Shown here one piece after another: positions 34,777 through 45,386 of a DNA stretch of 64,000 nucleotides; within the stretch, counting starts at the first letter, position 1; every line of letters starts with the position of its first letter. Origin of the DNA: Trichoderma breve (Eukaryota; Ascomycota; Sordariomycetes; Hypocreales; Hypocreaceae); contig NC_079233.1 of NCBI RefSeq assembly GCF_028502605.1, positions 4,154,001 to 4,218,000 on the forward strand. Direction: 5' to 3'. Position numbers and translations under genes: made by a program. Below the pieces are notes generated by a model that worked only from the letters and a program-made list of their open reading frames with translations, had not been told where the DNA came from and searched no databases.

Positions 34777-36593
34777 TTACCGAGTGAAAACTCTGAGGGA
34801 GCCAGAGTTTTCGGCGTTGTAGAAGAAGAAAAAGAAGAGGGGAAAAGGAGAAGAAAAAAAAGGTGAGATCAGATCCTTCTGACGTCTCTCCCTTGATACA
34901 GAGTTCGAATTGGACAATAGCGATGACAATAACTGGATTCAGCCCCGCAACCAGCCTGAAGCCCCCCGTAACCGTAATTGGCGCAACGCTCGAGTGGGTG
35001 TAGGGGTTCGATTTACTTTATTTAGCGGAGGTCCAGCGCATGTATGTACAGGTACCGAGGCGGGATAGATGGAAGATAGAAGTTTTAGAGTTGAGATGGA
35101 TCTAAAACCACAGACCAGACACGGACGGCAGAGAAACGCGAAACGGGCGATGAAGAAGAAACAAAACTCGAACAGAGCCGGGAAAAAAGATTTTAAACGA
35201 ACCAACGCCGGTTGAGTCCCTGGAGCATTAAATCAAATTCCCAGCGTCAGCATTTGCTTGGGGCGGGGGCGCACAGGCTTTTCCTAGAGCCGCATAGCTG
35301 GATCCCGCTAATGAAATAGTAAGCACTGGCAAGGCCTTTTCATGGTCCTGTCAGCACGTCTGGATGGGCACGCCACCAACATTAGCGAGCTGCTTCGCCC
35401 CCTCCGATAAACAAGATCCATATTCTGGTAGTACGAGGGAGTGGAAGGGGAGTGGCCGGGAGTATTGCTACATTTGGGCGTTGTACGAGTGTGTTGGTTG
35501 GGGTTGGGTTGAGAACCAGAGTCACACTCAGGCTGTTAGTTACAGTAGTATGGAACCTGACTAAAGAACCCGACTGGACACTACATCAAATGGAACTCTT
35601 GGTAAGTGATATTGTAACTAGAAATCGAAGGTGCTAGCAGTCCCTGGTAAACTGATACAAAGCACGGACAAATGCGTAATTCTTTCTATCAGTCCTCCAA
35701 GTAATTGAAGCCAAGCATCTCAGTACCGTACGAGTACGAGTACCTACTAACTCCTGCGCTTGCGGCGGAGCCCGCGGGAACGAACTGGGCTTGGAATGTT
35801 TTGGCCTCAACTTCTTGCTACCCAGTTGATCGATGATGCGGAAGCGTGGCTTTGACGTCAGACGTCCTGGATCACAGCAGCTGGTCAATGCCCGATTCAA
35901 GCTTCTGGTAACGTCGTAGGATCCGTCGATTGCGCGTTCAGTGTACATCTACTCGTACATGCAGCCTTTCGGTGCTGTTAGGCTTCGAGTAGCGCACTTG
36001 TACTCTCTGCACCGCCTGCCGGAAACGCAGCAACCCGACTGTGGCACTTGAATTGAATGTTGGTCTTAGCAGGGTCTTCAAACGCCCATCAGCCAGTGCA
36101 CAACAAGTGACTGGAGGCACAAGGTCCAGCTGTTACTGTAAAAAGGTAAACAGGCTGATCCCTGTCAAACTCTGAGAGCTTGGCTTGTCCCACTGTCTCG
36201 GAAATATCTGGCCGTGGAACATTGATGGGAAGCTTGCGGCCCAGAATATCAGCGGGTGCGAGTACTTCCGGATACCTGAAATAGATCTGGCGGTGGAGCC
36301 CCGGGGTGACTTTGGCGGCGATGCCCCTTGCTGGAGCTTGTAGCTTTTTGCCTCTTGCAGCTTGAGTTCATGGAGACCCGGTTTGCCATCTGTTGCTGTC
36401 CCCTTGCAGAAATGGCGGGCAGAGGCGATGCTTGTTTGTTCCGTCCTCCATCATCACCGCCTGGAGCGTCTTGTCTTGCCTGCTGTACAGCTACCTACCT
36501 AGTAGCTATTCCTGCTTGTGCTCCGTGACAGCTCAGCTTCGTGCTACAGCCCGTTGATCCCAACATCTACACACCCATCTGACCTTCTGTACA
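34777..36593. other. Divergent intergenic region
   Basis: 1.8 kb between the DUF7053-like gene and the fasciclin gene. Short open frames only; no RNA gene or repeat recognised. 36180-36590 is the likely promoter and leader of the fasciclin gene. Confidence 0.45.
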
Positions 36594-38053
36594 ATGGCCA
36601 GATTCGCTGCCATTGGCGCGCTGTCGCTGGCCGCTATTCAAGCAGCCCACGCGCTGGTTTTACCCGAAGCAGCCGTGCCAAATCAGGCACCGCTCGGTGC
36701 AAATGACGAGGTCACAGCCTTGATCAAGGACAATGCCATGATCGGCCCCCACCACCTGGACGACGATATCGAAGCGGCCGAGAGCTTCTTCAACGCCGTA
36801 TCGTCCATCCGCGGCCACATCCACGAGGACTTTGGCCAGGCCGTGGCCGATCTCGTCGGGCTGGGTAACGGCAACGGTTACACGGCAGACGTCGGCAGCC
36901 CCGGCCACCATCACCACGACGACGACAGCAGCTTTACGATATACGAGCTAATCTCCAAGAGCAAGTTCACCAAAAAGTTCGCCAAGCTAGTCGACGACCA
37001 CCCTAGCGTGGTGGATCTGCTCAACAGCACCTCTGCCAACTACACGCTCTTTGTACCTGTGGACAAGGCCTTTGAGGACATCCCGGACGATCACAAGAAG
37101 CCTAGCAAAGAGTTTATCGAAAACGCCCTGCTCTACCACATTGCCGAGGGCGAGTATCCCGCCCGCAAGATCCTGCACTCGTACACGCTGCCCACTGCCT
37201 ACGACGAGGAACTTCTCGGCGGTGAGCCTCAGAGGCTTCGTCCCTCTGTCAATCTGGGCGGAGTCAAGCTCAACTTCTACAGCAAAGTGATCGCTGCTGA
37301 CATTGTAAGTTGCCCCGCTGAGCAATCGCGTCTAATAATAGCCAACCCGTCGCCGGCATCCTGTTGCTCGTATGTACTCGTACTTTGGACTGACCCTTTC
37401 ATTTTCCTTCCTTTTCAATTAAATAGGCAGCCAAGAACGGCATTATCCATGCCGTCAATCACATCCTGGTGCCGCCCCCTTTTATCGGTCGAATCATCAC
37501 GCTGTTCCCTGACCGGTTCTCGACCCTGCTGCTTGCCTATGAGAAGACGGACTTTGTCAAGGAGATTCACGGCATCAACCTCAAGGGCAGCACCGTCTTT
37601 GTCCCCACCAATGAGGCTTTTAACTGGCTAGGGCCCAGGGCAAATGCCTTTCTCTTCAACACCAACAAGGGCCACAAGTACCTAAAGGCCATTCTCAAGT
37701 ATAACATTGTGCCCAACGCTACGCTCTACACCGATGCGTTCTACGACGAGAGAGAGTCGGAGCAGCAAAAGGAGCCAGTTGAGGAGCTTACGAGCGAGCA
37801 CTACGACCTGCCCACGCTGCTCGGCGACGCACACATCAGCGTCGACATTGCCCGCATTTTTGGGTTTGCCTCCATCAAGGTGAATGGCTATTCGCGAGTG
37901 GTTATTCCCAACGGTGTGGCCAAGAACGGCGTCATCCATGTCGTCAACCGAGTTCCTCTCCCTCCTCACAAGGGCCACCGCCACCACCATTCAGAGAACG
38001 TTGGTGAGATCGACGTCAAGGATCTGATGAACAGACTTGCGGATTACGTGTGA
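36594..38053 (+). CDS. Secreted fasciclin (FAS1) protein, two FAS1 domains, 445 aa
   Basis: Exons 36594-37304 and 37427-38053 join in phase 0. A signal peptide ends about residue 20 (ALSLAAIQAAHA, then LVLPEA). FAS1 domain 1 spans about 115-255 (FTIYELISKSKFTKKFAKLV, ANYTLFVPVDKAFEDIP, ALLYHIAEGEYPARKILHSY, AAKNGIIHAVNHILVPP). Domain 2 runs from about 258 to 425 (PDRFSTLLLAYEKTDFVKEI, GSTVFVPTNEAFNWLGP, YLKAILKYNIVPNATLYTDA, AKNGVIHVVNRVPLPP). Both have the paired H1 and H2 boxes of fasciclins, which mediate adhesion at the cell surface. Two histidine clusters (GHHHHDDD before domain 1 and HRHHHSEN after domain 2) are unusual. No GPI signal is visible. Confidence 0.88.
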
Positions 38054-38539
38054 TGAATTGTGTGCGACTGCGCTGAAGAAAACAACAATCATTTGGATAA
38101 CTGCCTGGAGCAGATGATGAATACACGGTAAAAATGAATTTAACGGTATGTACCTATGTTTGAACGACACCTGAGTCAACCCGACTATCGAATGTAAGAT
38201 TCCATGACTTGAAACGCCGCATGCAATATGTTTGAGACCAGATTGAAGGATTGAACAATGTGTAACTATCGATGACCTCTCTCGTTTGTATTCCTAAATA
38301 ATATTTTAGGTACATAGCATTAGCATCAGCACTCATACTATGTGGATGCTGCCACGCTCATTGAACAATTTTGGCAGCTACTCTGTCTCGTAGTAGTGCG
38401 GTTTAGAACCGAGGTAAGCGACTCAATACACAGAATAAGATAGTATATCTTGTAAGATTAACAGCCACATGAAACCCTAGCAACCATGTCCTAAATAGCA
38501 GATGATTGGCTCCTTACTGTAACTGTGCTTATCATCATC
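38054..38539. other. Convergent 3' region
   Basis: Spacer between the fasciclin gene and the second NmrA-like gene; no gene seen. Confidence 0.55.
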
Positions 38540-39640
38540 TCAATGATCAAAATTAGACCACTTCTCTTTGTTCTTCTCCACAAATTCCTTCCAGGTCGTC
38601 GGCTTCTCTTCCAGCAAGGCCAAGCTTCCAGCCAGAGATTCACCGGCATAGTAGCCGGGGTCTTCCAGAAGCTTCATATTCTCCAGCAACTCCTGTGCCG
38701 CCACTGGGGAGAGAAACGACTTGAACTTGTCGTCGTCGATCTGCACAGCGTGGGCCGGTTTGCCCATGACCTCCGAGAACTCGGAGATGAGCTGGTCAAT
38801 GGTGTAGTAGTCTGACGCCGCAAGGATGCGGCTTCCCGCCTGCGAGGGGAAGTTTTTTATAGCTGCCTTTACAAACTTGCCTGAGGTAGTATTGCTATCA
38901 ATATGTGGATCTTTGTGCTCATATGAAGAAGTTGCAGTAATCATTCTTACCCGTGTCTTCGGCGGCATCAAACAGGGGCGCCTTTGCCTTTGACGGCTCA
39001 ACAGGCAGAGCCAACGTGTACCCTGCGGGCTCGTTGGGCGGGTTCTTGCGAATCATTGTCTCGAAGCCGCTCATGAACATGCCCGGCAGGACAAACGTGC
39101 CGGGGACACCGCTGGAGCGGATGTACTCCTCGATCCTGGCCTTGCCGTCAAAGTGCGAGATGTTGGGCAAGCGGCCGCTGCTCGCTTCGGAGGCGTTGAT
39201 GAGCGAGGAGAAGATGATGTGCTGGACGCCCGCGGCCTTGCTGGCGTCGACGACGGCCTTGCCTTGGGAGATTTCGGTGTCGGAGGACATGCTCTCCCAG
39301 AAGTTTGTGACGAGGAAGACGGTGTGGGCGCCTTGCACGGCGGGGGCGACGGATGAGGATGAGGACATGTCGGCCTATATACACGGGCGATTTTATATAT
39401 ATAATCTCTGATTAGAGCTTTATTACTGGATTGTCGTGGAGAGGATGGTGTTGTCTTTTTACGCACTGAGACGAGCTCGACGCCCTTGGCTGCGAGCGCT
39501 TTGGCTTTTGGCTTGTTTACGTCGCGGGTGATGCCGCGGATTTTGAATTCTTTGGATAGGGCTGGGTCTGCGAGGATGGCTTCGACGACAGAGCCTCCTT
39601 GGTTACCCGTGGCGCCGAAGACGGTGATGATCTTGGACAT
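38540..39640 (-). CDS. NmrA-like family protein, 312 aa
   Basis: Exons 39640-39467, 39374-38951 and 38880-38540 form one frame of 312 residues. The Rossmann motif VFGATGNQGGSVVEAIL (GxxGxxG) marks an NAD(P)-binding fold, and AHTVFLVTNFWESM with KAAGVQHIIFSSL and SHFDGKARIEEYIRSSGVP are standard NmrA/HSCARG landmarks. Such proteins bind NADP and sense redox state or repress nitrogen regulators such as AreA; some are reductases. The first intron uses a GTGCGT donor. The C-terminal TWKEFVEKNKEKW is the usual family tail. It is not closely related in text to the partial NmrA-like gene at the start of the window, so they are unlikely to be recent duplicates. Confidence 0.88.
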
Positions 39641-40452
39641 GGTGAGATATAAGTGGTGAGATTATAAGTGATGCTTCAATTGATGTCAGCGTGAATTAAA
39701 CCAAGCAAGTGTAATTGAGTCTCAGTACAAACGAGGTTCAAAATAATTTAAGATTGCCAGCTATAGATTCTATGAGATATACACAGCCTGGCGGGTTAAC
39801 TCGTCATGACGTATGAAGCTCAACACACAAGAGGAGTAGCGCCCCTCCGCACAATTTGGTGAGGAGGATTCACCCAATCTTCATGTCCACGCATCATCTT
39901 TGAGGTGGTGAAAACCACCATTATCGATGGCTTCTCATAGGTCCAGCTGAACTGAGATTTGCCCTCTAGCTCCCCGATTCGCGATGCGATTTGATGCTTT
40001 CTGATGCTGTGTGATGTAATGGCGCTGGCTTGGCCTTTAAGAGGTGTGGTGTGCTATGCGTGGATTTTAGTGGCCTTCCGCTCCTGCGCCTAGCTGAATC
40101 TGAGAAGTTGCTAGGTAATGCTGCATTTACTTTTAAGATTGACATATTTTTGCATGTGGTATTAGGTTTATGTGGCATTCCACGGTTTGTCTGGGGTACT
40201 TATATTCCTGAGTAGGCCAATGAGTACCTAGGCGGTATAAGTACATGCATCTCTAGAAGATTCATGAGGAGAGCTAGAAAATAATTGTATATATGGATAT
40301 ATGGCCTATGGATAGCCGGTATTTCATGTAAGATTCTATTCAACCTATATTGACATGTATCAAGTAATCTGTCACCATCAACGGTTCAGGAACTGTTACT
40401 CTTCAACTCTGCGTACTACACAAGATCGGGATAAAGCCACCACTATAAAATT
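39641..40452. other. Promoter of the NmrA-like gene
   Basis: About 0.8 kb, no credible gene. A 61-codon frame near 40030 has no features. Confidence 0.5.
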
Positions 40453-42332
40453 CTAAAGACCAAACTCCGTCAATATTGCGGATACTGCTCTCACATTCTC
40501 AAAAACAGCCCATCGGCCAAGATCATTATTCCAATCAACATGTGCTCCCTTGATCCTCTGTGCATATCCCTGCGCCACCTCCTTTGAACAAGTTGAGTCT
40601 CCGCCCCCTGAGATAATCAGCGTCTTCACATCAAGATTTTCCAGTGGAAGATCTCCTTCAGCCATGGCAAATGCATCACACGCCTTGGCAAATGACCCTG
40701 GGTCTTGCCCAAGCAAGCTTAGCCGAACCGCTGACATTGCAACATATTCCGTTGACCTTGTCTGTTCGGTCGTGCCCTCGGATATAATGTCATCGACCAC
40801 TGCTCCCATTCCCAAGGTGCGAACGAGTTCACTGCGCTTCTTCCACACTTGCCTAGAAGCGTCGGAGAGAGGTAAAGACGGTGGGAACAACAACACAAGC
40901 CTAGTCACCAAACGAGGGTTGAGAATGGCAAACTTGAGGGCAATCAAACATCCAAAAGAACTCGCAATCAGTGTTCCGGGGTTAGACTCGCTGATTCCCA
41001 CGTGCGAGAATACCCCTGCAAGATCCGCCGCTAAGGAGTCTACGCTCAAGACGCTCAACGGGTGCGTAGGACTGAGGCCATGGCCTTCAAAGTCAAACAA
41101 GTGCACGTTTGCCTTTTTCTGGAGTTCTAAGGATGCAATAAGGGGCGAGAAATATTCTGATGTCTCGCCGAGGCCATGAATAAAGGCGACGCTGTTTTTG
41201 TCTTCAAGACCGAGTCTTTTGTAATGTAACGGCTTGCCATTGATAATGGTAAGTCCAGCTGTGCCGTTCAAAGAACGTGCGGCGTTGTCAAGACTAAAGA
41301 CGGACTGGGAAGCGAGACGTTCTGTGGTTGCGTTCACAGTGGTGACTCTATTGTGTAGAGCGCCAATACCAGGAATGGTCACGGTAATTTCGTCTCCCTC
41401 TTTTAAAAAGAGAGGTGGGTTGCGTCCAATACCGACTCCCGCAGGCTAACAAAGCAATGATTGTCAGGAATTGTGGCATGTATATCATGGGATAAAACTA
41501 ACCGTGCCAGTAGCAATCACATCACCGGGTAATAGTGTTTGCCCTTCAGAAAGCGTGTTTATCAAGGTTGGAATATCGAAAATGAGGTCATCTGTCGTGG
41601 CGTCTTGCCGTAACTCGCCATTGACATGCGTTTGAACGCGCAGCACCGACGGAAGGGCTTCCTTTGGAACTGCAACCGGGCCCTGTGGTAATCAGCAGCC
41701 AAACAACGAGGAAGAAGTACATGCAGAAGACATACCATGGGACAAAACGTATCCGCAGACTTGCCAATGTAAAACTGCTTATGATCTCGTTGCCTCTCGC
41801 GGGCCGTCATGTCATTGATAATCGTGTATCCCCAGACATAGTCCATGGCCTTTTCCTTGGGAATCCGGAACCCGGCCTTACCAACAATGACTCCAATCTC
41901 ACCTTCATAATCCACGCTCTTGGAAAACTCCGGGTGCAAGTAAATGTCTTCGCCATCTGCAATAATGGATGTCGCACGCTTTGTGAAGATGACAGGATGG
42001 CTGGGCTTATCGACCTTGTCCGAACTGTCGTATCCCGAGGCATTAAACTCCTTTGCGTGCTCCATGTAGTTCTTGCCCACGGCTAACACATCGCGGCCCA
42101 CAAGCGGTGCCAGGATCTTGACAGATGAGAGGGGCAGAGCAGAACCAGAGGCAACTATTTGCGATGGGCCGGCTTCGATGACCTGGTAGAGATCTCTGAT
42201 GGGGTACCCGGAGAGGAGGCTGAGTGGTTGGATTGTGCGGGCTTCTGCGTCTAAATGGCCAATCTGGGTGATGCCCGTTTCGGAGCGAATAAATGCGGCA
42301 TAGTTGGTTAGATGTTGCGATGATGAACTCAT
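40453..42332 (-). CDS. Fumarylacetoacetase-family / alpha/beta-hydrolase fusion protein, 589 aa
   Basis: Exons 42332-41736, 41682-41503 and 41445-40453 give one frame. The upstream extension opens only with a non-ATG codon. Residues 70-300 are an FAH-family domain: GKNYMEHAKE (His92, Glu95), the metal ligands Glu143 and Glu145 in DYEGEIGVIVGK, Asp174 in NDMTARERQ, and the closing PPLFLKEGDEITVTIPGIG. Such domains cleave C-C bonds or decarboxylate 2-oxo acids with Mg2+. Residues 325-589 are an alpha/beta-hydrolase: oxyanion HGLGE (349), elbow IASSFGC with Ser422, and Asp542 in ISGGGDS. The site where the catalytic His is expected (GHWxxFE) reads LGRWAVFEN, with Arg570. The fusion may couple two steps of aromatic or acid breakdown, but the second half may be inactive. 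Confidence 0.88.
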
Positions 42333-43576
42333 TGCGGTATTTGCGAGGAGGAGATGCTCGCTTGTTGGAGGCGTTGATGATCGTCCCCTCAATACAACTT
42401 ATAAATATTAATAGACAAAGGAAGAAGTCTGCGTAAATGAACGAAATCTGACTTGAGTGTTTGTAAAAGAAAAAGAGGAAGGCTTTTTGGACGGATAGTA
42501 AACGACTTGAATTACTATCTGGAGTGAGGAAGACGGTGATGGTTTAGCTCAATACATGGTTTCAAGTGCGGGCGAATTCATTTTGCCGGTAGCGTGTGGA
42601 GAATGGCGAGCATTCATGTAAGATAGAAACCCACGCCTTTGGTTTCACTAACCACGCAAAATGATACAAGCAAGCAAATAAAGATGGATTGAAAGATATT
42701 GAACACTACATTGAGATTTCAGCAATACATTTGAATTGCGGAGATAGAGCTTAAGCCTCTGAAAATTGCCGTCGCCTGGGTACATATATGATATGTTGAT
42801 TAAGTGCCCACCAATACCTTGAGGATTAAGCACTAAACAACAGTGGTCGTGAAGAGGTGAAAGATGAGAAGAGTTGAGCAACAAACACACGGTAGCTACT
42901 ATATACTCCTTCAGTTTCTTAGAATTTTTCAGTCTCTATCTCATCTGATTGTGATCCGACCAAGTCCCATTCTACAACTCTTAAAACCGCCTGTTGTTTG
43001 TAATGCACTTACTTGCTGAAGATAAAGTATCATACCACCTTGCCCACTTTCCCGGAGGGACGAATGCTTTGCATTAGTCGTACTAGGTACTGAGAGTTTC
43101 GAAGCTCAAGAAACCCGACTCTAAAATTGAAAGCCCCCTGTAATGGAGACGCATAATGGAAGCGAAATGCCTCAGACAGACCTCCACTTCCAAGACTCTA
43201 TGGAAGTAACCAGATCTCACCCCAATAAGAGAAATTACTGTTCTTGTACAATGCGTGTAGATTCAGAGCTATACATAGACAAAACCGTATAGTATTTGGG
43301 TTAATACTATGCACCCGCCATAATTTGAAATAGCCAGACAAGCAAATCAGAACTGAGATCCTTCGCAACCTCCAGCATTATAAATCGCTGCTTAGAAATC
43401 CCCCCGCACCATCCACCTCATTGCACGATATTTCGATTCAAGACGCAATAGTTGAGGAAATACGGAATAAGCCCGCTATATATACAAAGAGACCATGTAG
43501 GCAAAAAAGGACTTGGGAGCCAAGTTAAGGAATCATCTGTAATTACAACAATTCACACATTTGGTTATCATTAATC
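42333..43576. other. Divergent intergenic region (fusion enzyme / Gfo-Idh gene)
   Basis: About 1.2 kb, AT-rich, with no open frame that looks coding. Shared or separate promoters of the two divergent genes. Confidence 0.5.
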
Positions 43577-44787
43577 ATGGCGCCTATCCGCACGGCCATC
43601 ATCGGCCTTTCTAGCACCGCAACCACATCTTGGGCCAGCGCTGCCCATCTGCCTTATCTTCTCTCCGCCCGTGGTCGTGCAAAGTATCAAATTGTGGCCT
43701 TGTGCAACAGCAGCGTTGAATCGGCGAAGCGCGCCATTGAAGTCTTCAAGCTGCCTCCCGAGACAAAGGCCTACGGTAATCCCCAGGACGTTGCCGATGA
43801 TAAGGACATTGACCTCGTTGTTGTAAGCACACGTGTTGATGTCCACTACGAAACTGCACTGCCTAGCGTCAAGGCCGGCAAGCAAGTCTTTGTAGAGTGG
43901 CCGTTAGCTCATGATGTAGCTCATGCAAAGGAGCTCGTCGAAGCAGCTAGGGTTGCTGGTGGACGAACGCTGGTTGGTAACCAAGGGCGCGAGGCTCCTC
44001 CCATTGTCAAAGTCAAGCAGCTTCTTGAGCAGGGAAGCATTGGCAAAGTCCTTAGCAGTGAGGTTAGGGCCTTTGGCGGAACTGTTGACCGAGAGGCTCT
44101 GCTGGCAGGACTCAAGTACTTTACTGATAGGGCCGTTGGTGGTAACGTTGTAACCATTGGAGTTGGGCATTGTGAGTGAAATCCCCATCATCTGGAGTAT
44201 ATTGAGTGTCCTCTTTTCACATCTAACTTCTCCCAGTGTTTGACCAAGTTCAGTATGTCATTGGAGACTTTCAAAACATCCAATCACACCTCCAGCTCCA
44301 GCGCCCCAATGTCCTCCTTCGCGACCCTTCCACCAAAAAGGTCGTCGAAACAGTAAAGTCCAACGTCCCTGATCTCATCATCATCAACGGCACCCTCGCC
44401 GCATCGCAAATCGTCACCGAGGGAGCCAATGTGCTCTTCCGATTCCGTCGAGGCCAGCAATTCCCCGGCGACCCTGCCCTCTCGTGGACAATCAATGGCG
44501 AAAAGGGCGAGATTCGACTCCAGGCGTTTGGCGGATCTTCCCTGCACGCTGGTTCGTACGGTGCGCCCGTCACCATTGAGGTTCATGATTTCGCATCGGA
44601 TCAGGTGCAGAAGAGTGAATGGAGCTGGCAGAGTTGGCAAGAGGAGCTGGCGATCGTGGGGAGAAGCGTTGGTGTTCTTTATGACAAGTTTGCGGACGGA
44701 GAGTTTGAGGGGGCACCTTCGTTTGAGACGGCTCTGGTTCGCCATGAGCAACTAGCAACTGTTCTTGCTGGGTGGGATGAGAAATGA
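43577..44787 (+). CDS. Gfo/Idh/MocA-family oxidoreductase, Gal80-like, 381 aa
   Basis: Exons 43577-44171 and 44237-44787 join in phase 1. The N-terminus (APIRTAIIGLSSTATTSWAS) is a nucleotide-binding strand in which the usual glycine-rich loop is altered. The following text IVALCNSSVESAKRAIEVF, DIDLVVVSTRVDVHYETALP and QVFVEWPLAHDVAHAKELVE matches the Gfo/Idh/MocA fold, and especially the Gal80 branch, where EWPL replaces the EKPL of true dehydrogenases. The lysine of EKP is therefore a tryptophan-proline neighbour only, which suggests that the catalytic lysine is missing. Such proteins either oxidise sugars with NAD or act as NAD-binding repressors. A sugar-sensing role is possible but unproved. 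It diverges from the FAH fusion gene. Confidence 0.85.
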
Positions 44788-44868
44788 AGGGTTTCGAGGA
44801 ATGGGGGAAACGGAAAGTAAGGCACTTGTAATTGAATTAGCAGCCATTTTCAAATTCAAGGGGTTGAA

Positions 44869-44883
44869 TTTTTTTTTTTTTTT
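44869..44883 (+). repeat. Poly-T tract of 15
   Basis: Fifteen consecutive T residues lie in the 113-bp spacer between the convergent Gfo/Idh gene and the small acidic gene; probably part of the 3' ends. Length may vary between strains. Confidence 0.7.
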
Positions 44884-44900
44884 AAATCAATCTGGAATAG

Positions 44901-45386
44901 CTAGGTCTTCTTCTTGATGAAGTCCTCCAAGTCCGGACAGGCTTGTAAAACACTGGCCAATTCATCGTCGGACAGGCCACTCATCGCACGAGTGTCTTTT
45001 GACGTCTCCTTTGCCTTTCGTTTCGATGTCGTCCACTGAACACTGGCTGCTTCATCGCCGCTCAACTGGGGGAGATCGTTCAATGTGAAGTCTCCCTTCA
45101 AAGGACCTGTGCTTCCGTCGTCAAGCAATCCTTTCCTGAAGAGCTCAGATAGTTCCTTTTCCTCGACAGTGCAAGATGTCTCGTCGAATCTCTTGCGTTT
45201 CTCATCGATATCGAGCCGCCCTTCGAGGTACTTTTGATTCTCGACTTCTTGGTCGAGTGGATTGGTCGGGGCCTGGCTGCTACCCTGGACGATATTCGGG
45301 GCCGAGTGCATCTCTGCGGCTGTCATGGTGTTTTGTTGGTCTGTTGATTTCTCGTCTGAGCGAGCGTTGCTCGTTGATTCAGCCAT
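44901..45386 (-). CDS. Small acidic/charged protein of unknown function, 161 aa
   Basis: Single exon. Ser/Thr/Glu-rich N-terminus, a Lys/Arg/Glu middle (QKYLEGRLDIDEKRKRFDET) and a short C-terminal helix-like segment (LSDDELASVLQACPDLEDFI). It reads like a folded C-terminal helical unit attached to a disordered chain. No signal peptide or membrane segment. I recognise no family. Frame, length and a sensible ATG (after a clear upstream gap) support a real gene, but it could be mispredicted. Confidence 0.6.
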   Translation of the reverse strand: MAESTSNARSDEKSTDQQNTMTAAEMHSAPNIVQGSSQAPTNPLDQEVENQKYLEGRLDIDEKRKRFDETSCTVEEKELSELFRKGLLDDGSTGPLKGDFTLNDLPQLSGDEAASVQWTTSKRKAKETSKDTRAMSGLSDDELASVLQACPDLEDFIKKKT

